DNA of 64,000 nt from Eudorina sp. 2006-703-Eu-15 (lineage: Eukaryota > Chlorophyta > Chlorophyceae > Chlamydomonadales > Volvocaceae): the NCBI GenBank assembly GCA_003117195.1, contig BDSI01000021.1, positions 496,001 to 560,000 of the forward strand, given 5' to 3'. The notes beneath the pieces were generated by a model that saw nothing but the letters and a program-made list of their open reading frames with translations, did not search any database and had not been told where the DNA came from. Below, one piece after another: positions 27,101-36,329 of this stretch; position 1 is the first letter of the stretch, and every line of letters starts with the position of its first letter. The position numbers were made by a program, and so were the translations under genes.

Positions 27101-29837
27101 GACCTGGACCCTGCAGGCGACGCGGCGGCGGAGGGCTACTCGCCCCCAGTGGCCGCCGGTGGCCTCAGCGGCGGCGGCGCCGCCACCGCCTCGTCCTCCT
27201 TCCCCTCCCTGGGGGGCGGCGGCGAGCTGCGGTTCGGTTGGGGCTGGCGACGGCTGCAGGAGCGCCGCGAGGCGCAGCGGCGGAGCCTTATGGGTCGCGC
27301 TGATGGGAAGGGCAGCGTCAGCGGCGGCGACGATGACGGCGATGACGGCGAAGATCGCGCCAGCGACGGCGGCTACGGCACCTGGTCTGAGGGTGATGGG
27401 GACCACGAGGATGAAGGGGGCGGCAGTGGTGGTGGAGGGAGCGGGGGCGGAGGAGGTGGCCGGGGCGGCAGCCTCGGGGAGGCGGGTGGCGGCAAGCGGC
27501 GGCGCGGCCGGGAGCCGAGTGCGGCGGAGGGCGCGGAGGCCGGGGCGGGACCTGACGGCGCCCGACCACCATCATCATCCGCAGCGGCTGGAGCTCGTGG
27601 GGCTGGCGGCCTGGACGGGGCGGAGGGGGGCCCGCAGCGGAGGCGGGCCGGCGCGCGGTGGAGGGACGGCGCGGAGGGGCTTCCGGACGGCAACGAGGAT
27701 GAGGATTATGGGGAGGAGGATGAGAAGGGCCTGGAAGAGGAGGAGGAGGACGGCGGCCCAGAGCTCGAAGACGGGGAGGCGGGCGCGGAGGACGACGACG
27801 GCCGCCGGCTGGGAGCTGACGAACAGAGTGGCCGCCGCGGGGGAGGAGGACAGTCGGGGGCGTTGCCGCCGCACCCGCACCGCGGTGCGGACTCGCAGCG
27901 TCAGCTGGGCGGGGCGTCCGAGGTGGTGGAGGACGAGGAAGAGGAAGAGGCGGGGGCTGCCGCCGACCCATGGGGCGGCTCGCGCGGCGGCCGTGGCGGC
28001 GGTCTGGGCAGGCTGGCCGGGGGCGCGGGTGCGGCTCTGTCCGCCACGTACACCCAGGAGGTGGTCGACATCGGCCCCGAGGTGCACAGGTGAGTGGGAG
28101 GTGGGGTGGGAGGTAGGGGGTGGAGGTGGGCCGCTGGGTTTTGGGGCCCGCGGGCGGGTGCGGGCGTAAGAGGTTACAAGGGTTTAAGGGTTTGCCGGGG
28201 GATTTCCGGGGTTGGGGAATGAGGGGAGGAGGGGTGCGGGGCCTGCGGCCTCGGGTGGCGGGCAGGTCCGGGCGTGTGCTGAGGGAGGTAGGGCTGCTTG
28301 GGGGCGCGGGGGCGGTCCGCCTCCAGAATCGAACTGCGTTTCTTTCCATCCGCCATCCTCCCCAGTGCATTTCCCCCGGATGCTGGCAATTACGGTGTCG
28401 GTGCAGTTGCTTGTTGGCGATTCAATCCTCTGAATGCAGCCTTCGCCCCTTTGCCTACCCATTCGCTGCAACCTCTCCCCGGCCCCCGCCCGCCCCTACA
28501 CCCCGTCTCCCCCCTCGCCCTCCGCCCCCGCCCGCCCCTCAGGACGCTGGCGGGCGGAGTGACGCCGCTGCAGCTGCCGGTGGCTCCTGAGGACGCGCCC
28601 CGGGCCGCCCGGGAGGCGGTGGGGCGGTGGGGGGAGCAGTACGTGGCGGCCTATCTGCGGGCGCGGGCAGAGCCAGGTGCGGTGCGGTGGGGGAAGGTGG
28701 GGGAAGCGGTGGCGGGGACCAGTCCCCGCAGCCGCACAGCTGCCGCACAACAACACCTGCCTGCTCACACCTCACCACCACCACCAGCACCATCCGTAGG
28801 TCAATCAAGAGCTGACCTGACCTGACCCAACCTGACCTGACCTGACCGAACCTGACTGACTTGAGCCAACCTGACCTGACAATGACCTGACCCAACCTGA
28901 CCCAACCCCACCTGACCCGCCCCTTCTGCCGCACCGCTCAGGCGAGGAGGTCGAGTGGGTCAACGCGCGGTCCGAGCAGTGCGAGCCGTACGACCTGCTG
29001 GTACGGCGGCAGGACACGAACGAGGTGGTGGCGTTTGTGGAGGTCAAGTCGACGAGCAGCTGGGATAAGACGTTTTTCGAGGTGCGTTTTGGGTAGGGAT
29101 GTGGGATACGGGAAATGTAAACTTGGGGGGTTTAGTAGTATTTGATGATGAGTGGGCGAGTGGCGAAACTGAAATCAAGTCCGGAACGAACCCGTGGGTT
29201 GGTCGGTCGGTCGGGGCTCGGTGCAGCGAAAATTGGTTGGCACTGCGCTGACTGGCGGCCAGAGCAAAGGAACCGGGGAGGAAGTGGACCCTACCGTACC
29301 AGCGGTGCGACCAGTCTGCCCTCTGCCCTTCCCTACCAATTTCCAATATTCCCTCCCCTCTGCCCTCCTCTCTGCCCTCCCCCTGCTCCCCGCAGGTGAG
29401 CCACCGTGAGTGGCTGTTCGCACAGCAGCAGGGCGCCCGCTACCACATCTACCGCATCTTCGGAGCCGGTCAGCAGGCACCGCCACACCAGGCGGAGCAG
29501 GCCCAGGTGCGCAGCACACACCCACACACCTTACCTGCCCCCTCCGCTCCTTGCGCACCGCACCGCACCGCATACCGTATGTGGTATCACCCTGGTCGCC
29601 GCACCATCAGTTGGGTGTTTGTGGTTCAGGTCCTGAACTGGGGATCAACCCCGGCAACGTCCTCCCCCCACCCGGTTACCCCGCCCCCGTCGCTCCACAC
29701 CCTGCACCTCACCCCCAACCCAACCCCCCCCTCGTCCCTTTCCTCCCCCGCAGCCGCCCCAGCCCCGCGTGGTCCGCATCGTGAACCCCTACCTGCAGTG
29801 GCGCAGTCAGCGAGTGGGGATCTGCCTGGTGCTGTGA
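5356..29837 (+). CDS. Giant SWIM zinc finger + GHKL ATPase + DUF3883 protein (NO VEIN/sacsin-like), 27 exons
   Basis: Exons: 5356-5694, 6002-6908, 7221-7579, 8063-8323, 8827-9129, 9578-9697, 10002-10605, 11098-12131, 12792-13916, 14161-14318, 14697-14784, 15135-15362, 15777-16313, 16594-16926, 17327-17401, 17809-18159, 18569-18871, 19313-19555, 21027-21477, 21919-23995, 24621-26049, 26560-26819, 26953-28089, 28543-28676, 28942-29081, 29396-29506, 29754-29837. Their total is 13,191 nt, divisible by three, giving 4,396 residues with every phase matched. Order: Pro/Gln-rich N-terminus, SWIM finger (about 591-602), Ala/Gly-rich region, helical region, GHKL ATPase (about 1685-1850), a sacsin/NO VEIN-like body with motif PSSREDISGGEAWNQ, acidic low-complexity regions, DUF3883 (about 4286-4369). 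Plant NO VEIN is a nuclear factor for vascular and auxin patterning; sacsin is a chaperone. The algal role is unknown. The two AAG acceptors (exons 5 and 12) are the weakest junctions. A split at the SWIM exon was considered, but the exon starting at 10002 has an in-frame TGA just upstream and no ATG, so it must be spliced to earlier exons. Confidence 0.86.
6002..6908 (+). other. Exon 2 of the giant gene: Gln/Ala/Pro low-complexity region
   Basis: After a short ordered segment (SLTFEDFLRSVAAAQ) this exon encodes an uninterrupted glutamine run at about 6111-6157 written with mixed CAG and CAA codons, followed by Gln/Pro/Ala/Gly-rich sequence to the donor at 6909. CAG/CAA mixing suggests selection for the amino acid and not simple DNA slippage alone. 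Such regions are common in algal regulatory proteins and are probably disordered. No fold is recognised. Confidence 0.8.
8063..8323 (+). other. Exon 4 of the giant gene: SWIM-type zinc finger
   Basis: The exon encodes 87 residues starting ESTWLRSVGVGVRTKGARLA. It contains HLYQVHSTSGMAECWLVDM followed by CNC-PNDSSV-CSH, which is the SWIM pattern C-x-C-x(n)-C-x-H with ligands near residues 591, 593, 600 and 602. The preceding beta-like strands and the hydrophobic helix after the histidine (IYGVCCLV) match the family's usual layout. SWIM domains bind DNA or protein and occur in MULE/FAR1-like transposase derivatives, ubiquitin ligases and helicases. The following exon continues with a helical segment (AREAVRFAAEKQKSPEDAVD). 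Confidence 0.8.
12385..12452 (+). repeat. Dispersed repeat, copy A (intron 8 of the giant gene)
   Basis: About 68 bp beginning at the near-palindromic gtaaccgttac and running through cgaccgggtgttccaacggg to agctcgtag. It matches 30133-30201 closely, with only a few substitutions and small indels. The shared core includes gttccaacgggcccagata. Probably a small non-autonomous element or a fragment of one. Confidence 0.75.
14161..15362 (+). other. Exons 10-12 of the giant gene: GHKL (Hsp90-like) ATPase core
   Basis: The three exons carry the ATP-binding motifs in order. Exon 10 has the N box, LLLELLQNADD, with the Glu, Asn and Asp that bind Mg-ATP. Exon 11 has MVLRVGASGLAVATNE, and exon 12 begins VGFTEADVRALCDVGASSK. 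After a Gln-rich insert comes the G2 box GEKGIGFKSVFALSD. Residue order and spacing are those of the sacsin/NO VEIN branch of the GHKL superfamily (D-E-F-G before the domain, A-L-C-D-V-G, and I-G-F-K-S-V-F). The catalytic residues appear intact, so ATP binding is expected. The acceptor before exon 12 reads aaaag, not cag. Confidence 0.88.
15419..15485 (+). repeat. Tandem GGGTTTGGATC-type minisatellite in intron 12
   Basis: Several head-to-tail copies of an 11-12-bp unit reading gggtttggatc, with an occasional gggtttggaac. It lies just downstream of exon 12 of the giant gene. Confidence 0.75.
15669..15765 (+). repeat. Tandem 15-bp minisatellite in intron 12
   Basis: About six copies of a 15-bp unit reading gaactcccggaactg with variants (cgcccggaattgag and similar). 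It sits immediately before the acceptor at 15776. Confidence 0.75.
17615..17790 (+). repeat. Two-copy direct repeat of about 90 bp in intron 15
   Basis: Both copies contain gaaaccagct(a/t)ccgtcaagg followed by ttgctccc(a/t)gccgtgcggtccc and a short tail with taccc. Copy one is at about 17627-17690 and copy two at about 17720-17785. They lie between exons 15 and 16 and do not preserve a reading frame. Confidence 0.7.
19105..19202 (+). repeat. GGT/TGG microsatellite in intron 17
   Basis: A nearly pure run of ggt units, broken once by gttggtgttggtggc, lies 110 bp before the acceptor of exon 18. Confidence 0.9.
19690..20404 (+). repeat. Cluster of GT microsatellites and a hairpin in intron 18
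   Basis: GT tracts occur at about 19690-19708, 20229-20244 and 20382-20404, several preceded by agcg or ggcg. Between them at about 20320-20341 is an inverted repeat, tttccccc then ggata then cgggggaaa, able to form an 8-bp stem. The surrounding 19.6-20.9 kb is A-rich on the plus strand compared with neighbouring introns, so this oversized intron may hold an old insertion. No coding sequence was recognised. Confidence 0.6.
26237..26285 (+). repeat. CCCACA hexamer microsatellite in intron 21
   Basis: About eight units of cccaca with one ccgcac variant, inside the intron 26050-26559. Confidence 0.85.
28805..28920 (+). repeat. CCTGA pentamer-based minisatellite in intron 24
   Basis: A run of cctga and cccaa pentamers fills much of the 265-bp intron upstream of the DUF3883 exon. 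The same pentamer, in sense orientation, occurs in an intron of the minus-strand coiled-coil gene at 55547-55577. Confidence 0.85.
28942..29506 (+). other. Exons 25-26 of the giant gene: DUF3883 / NO VEIN C-terminal domain
   Basis: Exon 25 encodes GEEVEWVNARSEQCEPYDLL, then an acidic turn and FVEVKSTSSWDKTFFE. Exon 26 begins VSHREWLFAQQQGARYHIYR. The pattern W-V-N-x(n)-P-Y-D-[IL]-L ... [FI]-x-E-V-K-[AS]-T ... F-[EF]-[IV]-S-x-R-E-W is the DUF3883 fold, related to restriction-endonuclease-like nucleases (the D ... E-x-K motif is present: PYD and VEVK). It is the hallmark C-terminus of NO VEIN-like proteins and is also seen in bacterial restriction and defence proteins. Whether it cuts nucleic acid here is not known. 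Confidence 0.85.
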
Positions 29838-30132
29838 ATCCCCGCCCACCCGCCCGCCCGTGCGAGTGGGTGGCGTGGGGAGGGTGGCGTGGGGAGGGGG
29901 AGAAAGGGGCGCCCACCGGGGCTGCGAAGGACCCCGGACGATGGGGTTTGACGACTCCGTTCTCGTTCTTAATAATGTCCGTGAGGTTTCACCCAGGGAG
30001 GAACAAGAGGGAGGAAACACGGGGGCGATTTCTGGCTCGATCCCTGCTGAGCGGCCGAGGAAGTCTTACTGTACTGCAATGAACTGTACCGTACTGTACC
30101 GCATCGTACTGTATATGTGGTTGGATCGGATT

Positions 30133-30201
30133 TTTTGTAACCGTTACAATGTGGACCCTTTGTGCCGACCGGGCGTTCCAACGGGCCCAGATACAGCTCG
30201 T
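30133..30201 (+). repeat. Dispersed repeat, copy B (3' flank of the giant gene)
   Basis: Second copy of the roughly 68-bp repeat at 12385-12452, starting at gtaaccgttac and ending at cagctcgtatg. It lies in the presumed 3' UTR. Confidence 0.75.
30136..30140 (+). terminator. Putative polyadenylation signal TGTAA of the giant gene
   Basis: TGTAA is the usual Chlamydomonas-type polyadenylation signal. This copy lies about 300 bp after the TGA at 29835-29837, a normal 3' UTR length. It coincides with the left end of dispersed-repeat copy B, so the repeat may have donated the signal. Confidence 0.5.
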
Positions 30202-31712
30202 ATGCACCTCATCTCATCAACCCTTACCCGCGACAGCGGGGATGGAGGAGGAGGAGGCGGAGGAGGAGGAGGAGGCCGTGGTATGTTGCGCTCGAGGTTA
30301 TCTGAGCCGGATGGAGTTGTGGCTGTTGTTTGCGGTTGCCAAGTGTGCAGGTGCGCGTGCAGGTACACGCACGTCGGGTTGCAATGTGGGCCCCAGCCCA
30401 CCCAGGGCCGGGTGGTGACATGACGTGCCGTGCGGACGTCGGTGTTTAGGTCCAGCACTGCGCTGACAGAAGCACGACAAGCGACTGACAACCGGCCGGA
30501 TTATGGCCGGGTGTGAAGGGGGTGGAGAGGTCAAGAGCGCGACTTGAGAGGTGCTGTTGGTGGCCTGGGTGGATCTTGGGCTGGGCCGCTGGCGGAATGA
30601 TGGCGCGGTTCGGTACAGTGGTGTGGGTCTGTGAGACCGTCACAAATTGTGACGGTCCCGAGTTGGGGCGTGGTGTCATAACTTTCCGCAAGGCGGCATG
30701 AGCTTATCGGGCTCCCACCGTGATTCGACGGCGGAACCAGTGGGCAGCGTGAGGTTGCGGAGATGGGCACTGCACAATTTCTTCAAGGTAGACTACCGAC
30801 GTACCTCCGCCTGTATGTGCGACTATGCAGCTGGTGTCACGGCGGCAGGAAAGGGGTAACAGCAGGCACCAGTCGCAAGCCTGCTGCTCATTGTCGTTGA
30901 TTGTTGTTCCTGCTCTTTGTGAGAAACGATTCCGCTTCGGGGCGTTGCAATCTGCGAGGGGATGACGAGATCAGAGGTCCGAGTGTGGGGCGGAGTGTTG
31001 GTATGTGCGGCACGTACGGAAGGCGTGCACTTGGGATGTTATGGGTGTGGGCCATTCCGTGCAGGTACTGGTGACGGCGTTGGAGAGCAAAGCTGGGGGA
31101 GAGTTAGGGGCGGAGGAGACACGTCCACGAGGGACAGGGAGGCCCCGCGATTGTCCTACTTGCCGACGTATGACCTAAACAACCACCGACAGGGGCCCAA
31201 GGGGCCCAAGGGGCCCTTTCGCTGTCGGTACGAGAACACAGACTGCATCGGTTCCAGCAGACAAGCGCGATTAGGGTACGACAACATGCAGTGATGCACA
31301 CCTTTGGCGCGACAAAATCCAGGTGATAGCATCAAACAGGACAACCTCTGATGTCTTGCAAAACGCGGCACCTCGAAACGCGGCAGCGATAGAGCCGCCT
31401 CTATCATGCCATGATGCTGGCGGGGCCACGTAACAACCCTAGACCCCAACCTCCGTGTGCGAATGAGGCACATCTCAACCATGATGTACGGCTGGCCGTA
31501 CACTTGTCGTGACTGTCGTTCAGTCGTTGATGTTAAGGTGGTGCGGCCTGCACAGTTTCAGCAAGCTCAAGCAGGTAGGTAGCCCCGAAACCAACATGCA
31601 TTCATGTTTTGTCGTGAAAACTGTAGTTGTTTGGTCCGTCGGCGAGTAAGTGACCGTTCAATTGCACGCCCGCAGCAGACGTGAACCTCTAAAGTTTGAG
31701 ATCAATAGTTAC
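30202..31712. other. Intergenic region, no gene recognised
   Basis: Between the end of the giant gene and the first LINE fragment. Short open frames on both strands show no convincing coding periodicity or splice chain. It contains a GGA-rich stretch (30241-30275), a perfect 23-bp palindrome (30635-30657) and a short ggggcccaa repeat (about 31193-31215). Confidence 0.5.
30635..30657. other. Perfect 23-bp palindrome
   Basis: gaccgtcacaa, one central a, then ttgtgacggtc: 11-bp arms around a single base. It could be a dimeric transcription-factor site or a small hairpin. Its central tgacg resembles a bZIP core, but this is only a resemblance. Confidence 0.6.
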
Positions 31713-33297
31713 ATACTCCTTTACTGCCCTTGCCTCGCTCCCCGCCGACGGTGGGGCCGAGGACGCCATGCACGCGTAATGCGCCGGCCGCGCCTCGGCC
31801 ACCGGCCCGCGGGCCCTCCCCCGTTGCGGCTTGGCTCGCACAACGTGCGTGGGTTGCTGGGGGCGCTCGAGCACGGCGTTGCCGCGCGCCTTCCGGCTCT
31901 GGCGCGCTGCTGGGAGCGCCAGCGCCTTGACGTCGTCTGCCTCCAGGAGACTCACGTCCGCGTGGACGACGTTTCCCGGGCCCAAACTCTTCTGGCTACC
32001 GTCTGCGCCACCGAACGGTATGATGGCTGGTCCTCCTGGTGGTGCCCCGCCGTGGAGTCTGATCGGGATCGGCCCTGCGGGGGTGTGGCCATCCTGGTCC
32101 GGTCCGCTTTCTCGTTTCCTGACGGGGCCCGGCCTCTACCGTGGACGGCCGCCTACTTCACCTGCCCGTCCAGTGGGGTGGCCACTCCTTCTCTCTGGCG
32201 TCCACGTACCTCCCGTCGGCGGACAGCTCCCTCCAGCGGGCCTTCATTGATCAGCAGCTGCGGCCCCTGGCAGCCCAGGGCGGGATGCACGTGTGGGCCG
32301 CCGACTTCAATTTCGTGGTGGAGCCGTCCCTGGACACACGTGGCTCCGACTGCAGCCGGGATGTGGCTACGCGGCACTTCGCCTCCGCCTGCCCCGGGTT
32401 CGTTAATTGCTTCCGCCACCTCCACCCTTCGCTGCGCAGCTACACCTATTTCCACCCCCCCCCCGGGGTGCCTTTCGGTTGGACCGGGTCATGGTGTCCC
32501 CTTGCGCCGTCGCCCACGTCCACTCCTGCACGGTCGACTGTGGGCTGCCTTCCGATCATCGGCTCCTTGTGGCCTCCATCGCTGCCGACTCTGCTGCGCA
32601 TCCGCCGGGATCCGGCCTGCCACGCCTGCGGGGCCACCTCCTCGATTTCCCGGACTTGGCGGCCCAATTCCATGACTGGGCGCGGGCCGCCGCTGACCTC
32701 GCGCCGGACGACCCTTGCGAGCTTCTCCGCTGGTGGCCTGCCTTCAAGCGCGCGCTTCACCCCACCGCCTCCCGGCTCAATCGCCTCGCCCGGTTTCACC
32801 GCCTGTCCGCCTCACACAAGGCGACGGTCGCCCGAGCCGCCGCGGCGGCGGCCCAGGCCGCCGTGGAGGCCGGGGACATGTCTGCTGCGCCACGGGTGGT
32901 CGCCGCCCGCTCCACTGCTGCCGCTGCGGAACTCCGCGCTGCTGGCCCGTGCGCTCGCCGCACACGGCACGCGTGGCTTCGCACCGGTGAGTGCCTGTGT
33001 CCCGCCATCACGGCTCTCCTCCGACCTGCCACCAGCCGGCGCATCCCCGCCCTACGGTCCTCTGCTAGCGGCGTCACCTCCAACCCCCAGGTCATGCCGG
33101 GGGTCATGGCTGCCTTCTGGCAGGGCGTCTGTACCGCTGCTGCTCCCACCGAGGCCTCCGCTAGCGCCCGCCACCACATCCTGGCCGCCCTGCGGGCCCT
33201 CAGCCGCCAGTGCCCGGTGGAGGCCCTCCCGGCCCTGGGCCAGGAGGAGGTCACCTGCACTGAAGTCACCGCCGCCCTCGGCGCCACGCCCCCCAGC
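31713..33297 (+). mobile_element. L1-type LINE copy 1, 5' part: ORF2 endonuclease domain (decayed)
   Basis: Encodes an apurinic/apyrimidinic-type endonuclease: LRLGSHNVRGLLGALEHG, LDVVCLQETHV (catalytic Glu), WAADFNFV, and RLDRVMVS ... LPSDHRLLVASI (catalytic Asp-His). It continues with the linker that precedes the reverse transcriptase. The frame is broken near 32130 and again near 32460 at a C-rich tract, so it is a pseudogene. It is 5'-truncated; similarity to the second copy (62379-64000) starts at the same base, ctcctttactgcc. At about 33297 it stops abruptly where a DIRS-like element follows. The missing reverse transcriptase half resumes at 47258, so this is one element split by later insertions. 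Confidence 0.85.
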
Positions 33298-33930
33298 ATC
33301 CCGCCAGGCGATATGCAGGGTGGCTATCCTATTTTTGGGAGTATCTACGGACAGAGATACACCTGGCTTCGAAACGCTGAAAGTATCTGTCTATGGGGAG
33401 ATATTCCCGGCTGGAAACGGCCCGAAGGATCTACAGAGGGCAACGGACAGGGCGCAACATTGACGAAGAACCTCCACAAACCGAATTTGATATTTTAGGT
33501 CCTGCCCAAAATACGTTTTGTGGCGCCAGGTGAGACAAACTTGCTTGGGAGGGGCGGTTGTGTCTGTTGGCTGGTGCTCCGGTTTGGTCGTTAGGCCAGG
33601 TACGGCACTCGGCCGCGCGGGTGAGCCTCGCAGTTGTTGGGCCTGTGCTTCCCTTTTACTAGTCGGTTTCCGCCTTTGCAGTCTAACGTATTAGTGGCGG
33701 CATCACGTCTGGAGCAGTAACAGGTCGCTGATTGGGCGCCGCCCAGCAACAGAGACAGCGGCCTGCAGACCCGAATTGTTTGTTGGCGGTGCGGGCCGCT
33801 AGCGGGCGGTGGCACCTGCCTTTGTCGTCGGCTCGGCGCAGAGTGCGGAGCCAAGGATGGCGGCAGGTGCCAGCGAGCCAGTGGCCGCTGCTGTGAGCAG
33901 CGGTGAGTCTCATTCGCGGTATGGCACCAG

Positions 33931-34615
33931 CATCTGCCGGCAGGCATGGTCGTGGTGTGATGCACGTCGGGCATTCGTTACGCGCCGTAGCCTTTTCTCT
34001 GTGGGAAAAGCCGCGCATGACGTTTGTCGGCAGACGTGGTTGCAGCCTCGGTGCATGTCGGGCGGTTGGGCTGGGTGAATTGCCTTCCTCTCGGGCGAGG
34101 GAGAGGCGCTCGGCATCTGCCGGCAGGCATGGTCGTGGTGCGATGCACGTCGGGCATTCGTTACGCGCCGTAGCCTTTTCTCTGTGGGAAAAGCCGCGCA
34201 TGACGTTTGTCGGCAGACGTGGTTGCAGCCTCGGTGCATGTCGGGCGGTTGGGCTGGGTGAATTGCCTTCCTCTCGGGCGAGGGAGAGGCGCTCGGCATC
34301 TGCCGGCAGGCATGGTCGTGGTGCGATGCACGTCGGGCATTCGTTACGCGCCGTAGCCTTTTCTCTGTGGGAAAAGCCGCGCATGACGTTTGTCGGCAGA
34401 CGTGGTTGCAGCCTCGGTGCATGTCGGGCGGTTGGGCTGGGTGAATTGCCTTCCTCTCGGGCGAAGGAGAGGCGCTCGGCATCTGCCGGCAGGCATGGTC
34501 GTGGGGCGATGCATGTCGGGCATTCGTTAAGCGCCATAGCCTTTTCTCTGTGGGGGAAAAGCCGCGCATGACGTTTGTCGGCAGACATGGTCACAGCCTC
34601 GGTGCATGTCGGGCA
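33931..34615 (+). repeat. 183-bp tandem repeat, about 3.7 copies
   Basis: Units start at catctgccggcaggcatgg, at 33931, 34114, 34297 and 34480, exactly 183 bp apart, with only a few substitutions. 183 bp is 61 codons, so frames stay open through all units on both strands. The last unit has two extra g (tgtgggggaaaagcc against tgtgggaaaagcc), and beyond it the same reading continues into the DIRS reverse-transcriptase frame. Confidence 0.9.
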
Positions 34616-36329
34616 GCGTTTGCCGTTTGTTTGGGTTTTCTCCGCGATGTCGGAGAAAGCCTCGTCGTTAAGGTATCCTTGTCCGGTGCAGGTGGCCTTT
34701 TCGACTTAAACGATCCCCTAACGGCGTTGGGTGTGTTGGAGGAGGTGGTGGAGGCGGCTGCTGACGCGGCTACGAGCAGTGTCGATGTTGGGACCGGTTC
34801 AGGCGACGGCGCAGGCGGACCGCCAGCTCAGCCTTGGTTCCCAGCAGGTGGCGCAAAACTCAACACGGAGGCGTGGCAGCGGCGGGGTGCTGATTCAGCG
34901 GCTATTCACAATGCAGCAGTTTGGCAGTTCGCCTCGGACCCCCCAGTATCCCACCACCTCCGGAATCACCCGACCATTCAACCTCATCTCGCAGCGATGG
35001 GCAAGCACTTCGATGCGCTGCTGGTAACAGGAGGTACAGAACAGTACGACGCAGGAACCCATGGGGATATCACGAGCTTCGCAGCTGTCATAAACCCCCT
35101 ACACGTGGTGCTTAAACCCGACAAGTCCATTCGTCCTATCATCGACCCCTCGTGCTCGGGCGTCAACGAGTGCCTGGAGAAGTTGCCATGTCCGCTTCCA
35201 GACCTGGGGGTGTTGCTGCAGAACCTGCCACCGAACGGTTTCCTCGGCAAGCGAGACCTCGCCAACGGTTTTCATCATGTCATGTTGGCGCCTGAGGCAC
35301 GACGGTATGTGGCGTTCCGGCATCCAGTGTCAGGCGCGCTTCAGCGTTTTGTAGCGCTCCCTTTCGGCGCCAGCCAGAGCCCGCCCATCTTCGTCGAACT
35401 TACCACCGTGGCCCGGGACATCTTTCAGGCAGAATGTGACCGTCGGGGGTTGCAAGTGCGCATCTTCGTCTACGTGGACGACTTCATGGTTCATACTGCT
35501 GGGTAGCACACATGCGGACGTGGTAGGCGCGTTCGAGGTGCTGGACGAGGTGGGGGCAGAGCTGGGTCTCGAGTGGAAAGCCAGCAAAGATCGGGGCCGC
35601 GATCAACCGTCTCAGCAGTTGGAGTTCCTTGGCATGTTGTTTGATACAACCACCATGGAAATGCGCATTGCGCCGGAGAAGCGAGCACGGTACGCTAACG
35701 ATATTGTGGCCCTCCTGGATGCAGCTAAAGTGGGCCCAATACGGCGACGCAATCTCGAGGCGGTGGCGGGCCGCATAACGTCCATTTCTCGCGCGTGTCG
35801 CTGGGGATACGCGTTCGTACAGCACATCTATGACAACGTTTACACACCCGAGAAACCTGCGCCAGCGTTTGTACAGCTCTCGGCCGCAGCGGCTGACGAC
35901 CTACAGTTCTGGTTGGAAGTCCTTCAGACCGACCCGTGCGTGTGGGACGGGGTCAAGCGCGCCACCACAGCAGATCTCGACTTGGTGAGGGGGGAGTTCA
36001 CTGGACCCAATGGCGCAGTGGTCTTTACAGACGCCAGTGGCGAGGGCTTTGGGGGCGCCTGGGAAGCCGCAGAAGTTCAAGGTGTCTGGTCGGACAGCGA
36101 GCGCAGCCTGCATATCGCCTGGCTGGAGCTGTCGGCGATCTTACGGTGTTTGCAGTCCTGGGCGCCGCGGTTGACTGGTCGGCGGGTTTTAGTACGGTGC
36201 GATAACACCCAGGCGGTCGCCGCCATCAATAAAGGGTCGACACGCATTCGTGACGGGCGCAGCATCAGCCGGCAAATCGCTCTGCTGGCCGTCAAACACA
36301 ACTTCGAGCTGCGGGCCGAACACATAGCG
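34550..36329 (+). pseudogene. DIRS element pol, 5' segment: reverse transcriptase and RNase H N-terminal part (frameshifted, interrupted)
   Basis: RT motifs in order: VVLKPDKSIRPIIDPS, LGKRDLANGFHHVML (motif A), FVALPFGASQSPPIF (motif B) and IFVYVDDF (motif C, at 35471-35482). The frame closes at TAG 35504-35506, but coding continues one frame over with STHADVVGAFEVLDE and LEFLGMLFD, so a single-base frameshift lies near 35500. RNase H follows: GAVVFTDASGEGFGGAW (Asp), IAWLELSAI (Glu) and VLVRCDNTQAVAAIN (Asp), then RAEHIA, where the chromovirus LTR interrupts at 36330. The family is reverse-transcribed through a circular intermediate and integrated by its tyrosine recombinase. Confidence 0.8.

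Noticed and set aside
27318..28370. Long minus-strand open frame opposite exon 23 of the giant gene
   Set aside because: It is Pro/Arg-rich sequence produced by GC-rich codons on the opposite strand. The plus-strand exon has domain context and matching splice phases. The same reasoning applies to other long antisense frames at 6-7, 10-13, 16-17 and 22-25 kb.
33910..34569. Repeat frames on the minus strand as a repetitive protein gene
   Set aside because: They are open only because the unit length is a multiple of three; the plus-strand reading, not this one, continues into the DIRS reverse transcriptase.
33931..34615. Regular repeats considered as a CRISPR array
   Set aside because: The 183-bp units are contiguous and near identical with no unique spacers, and the surroundings are eukaryotic. 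The same holds for the 19-bp repeat at 59586-59697.
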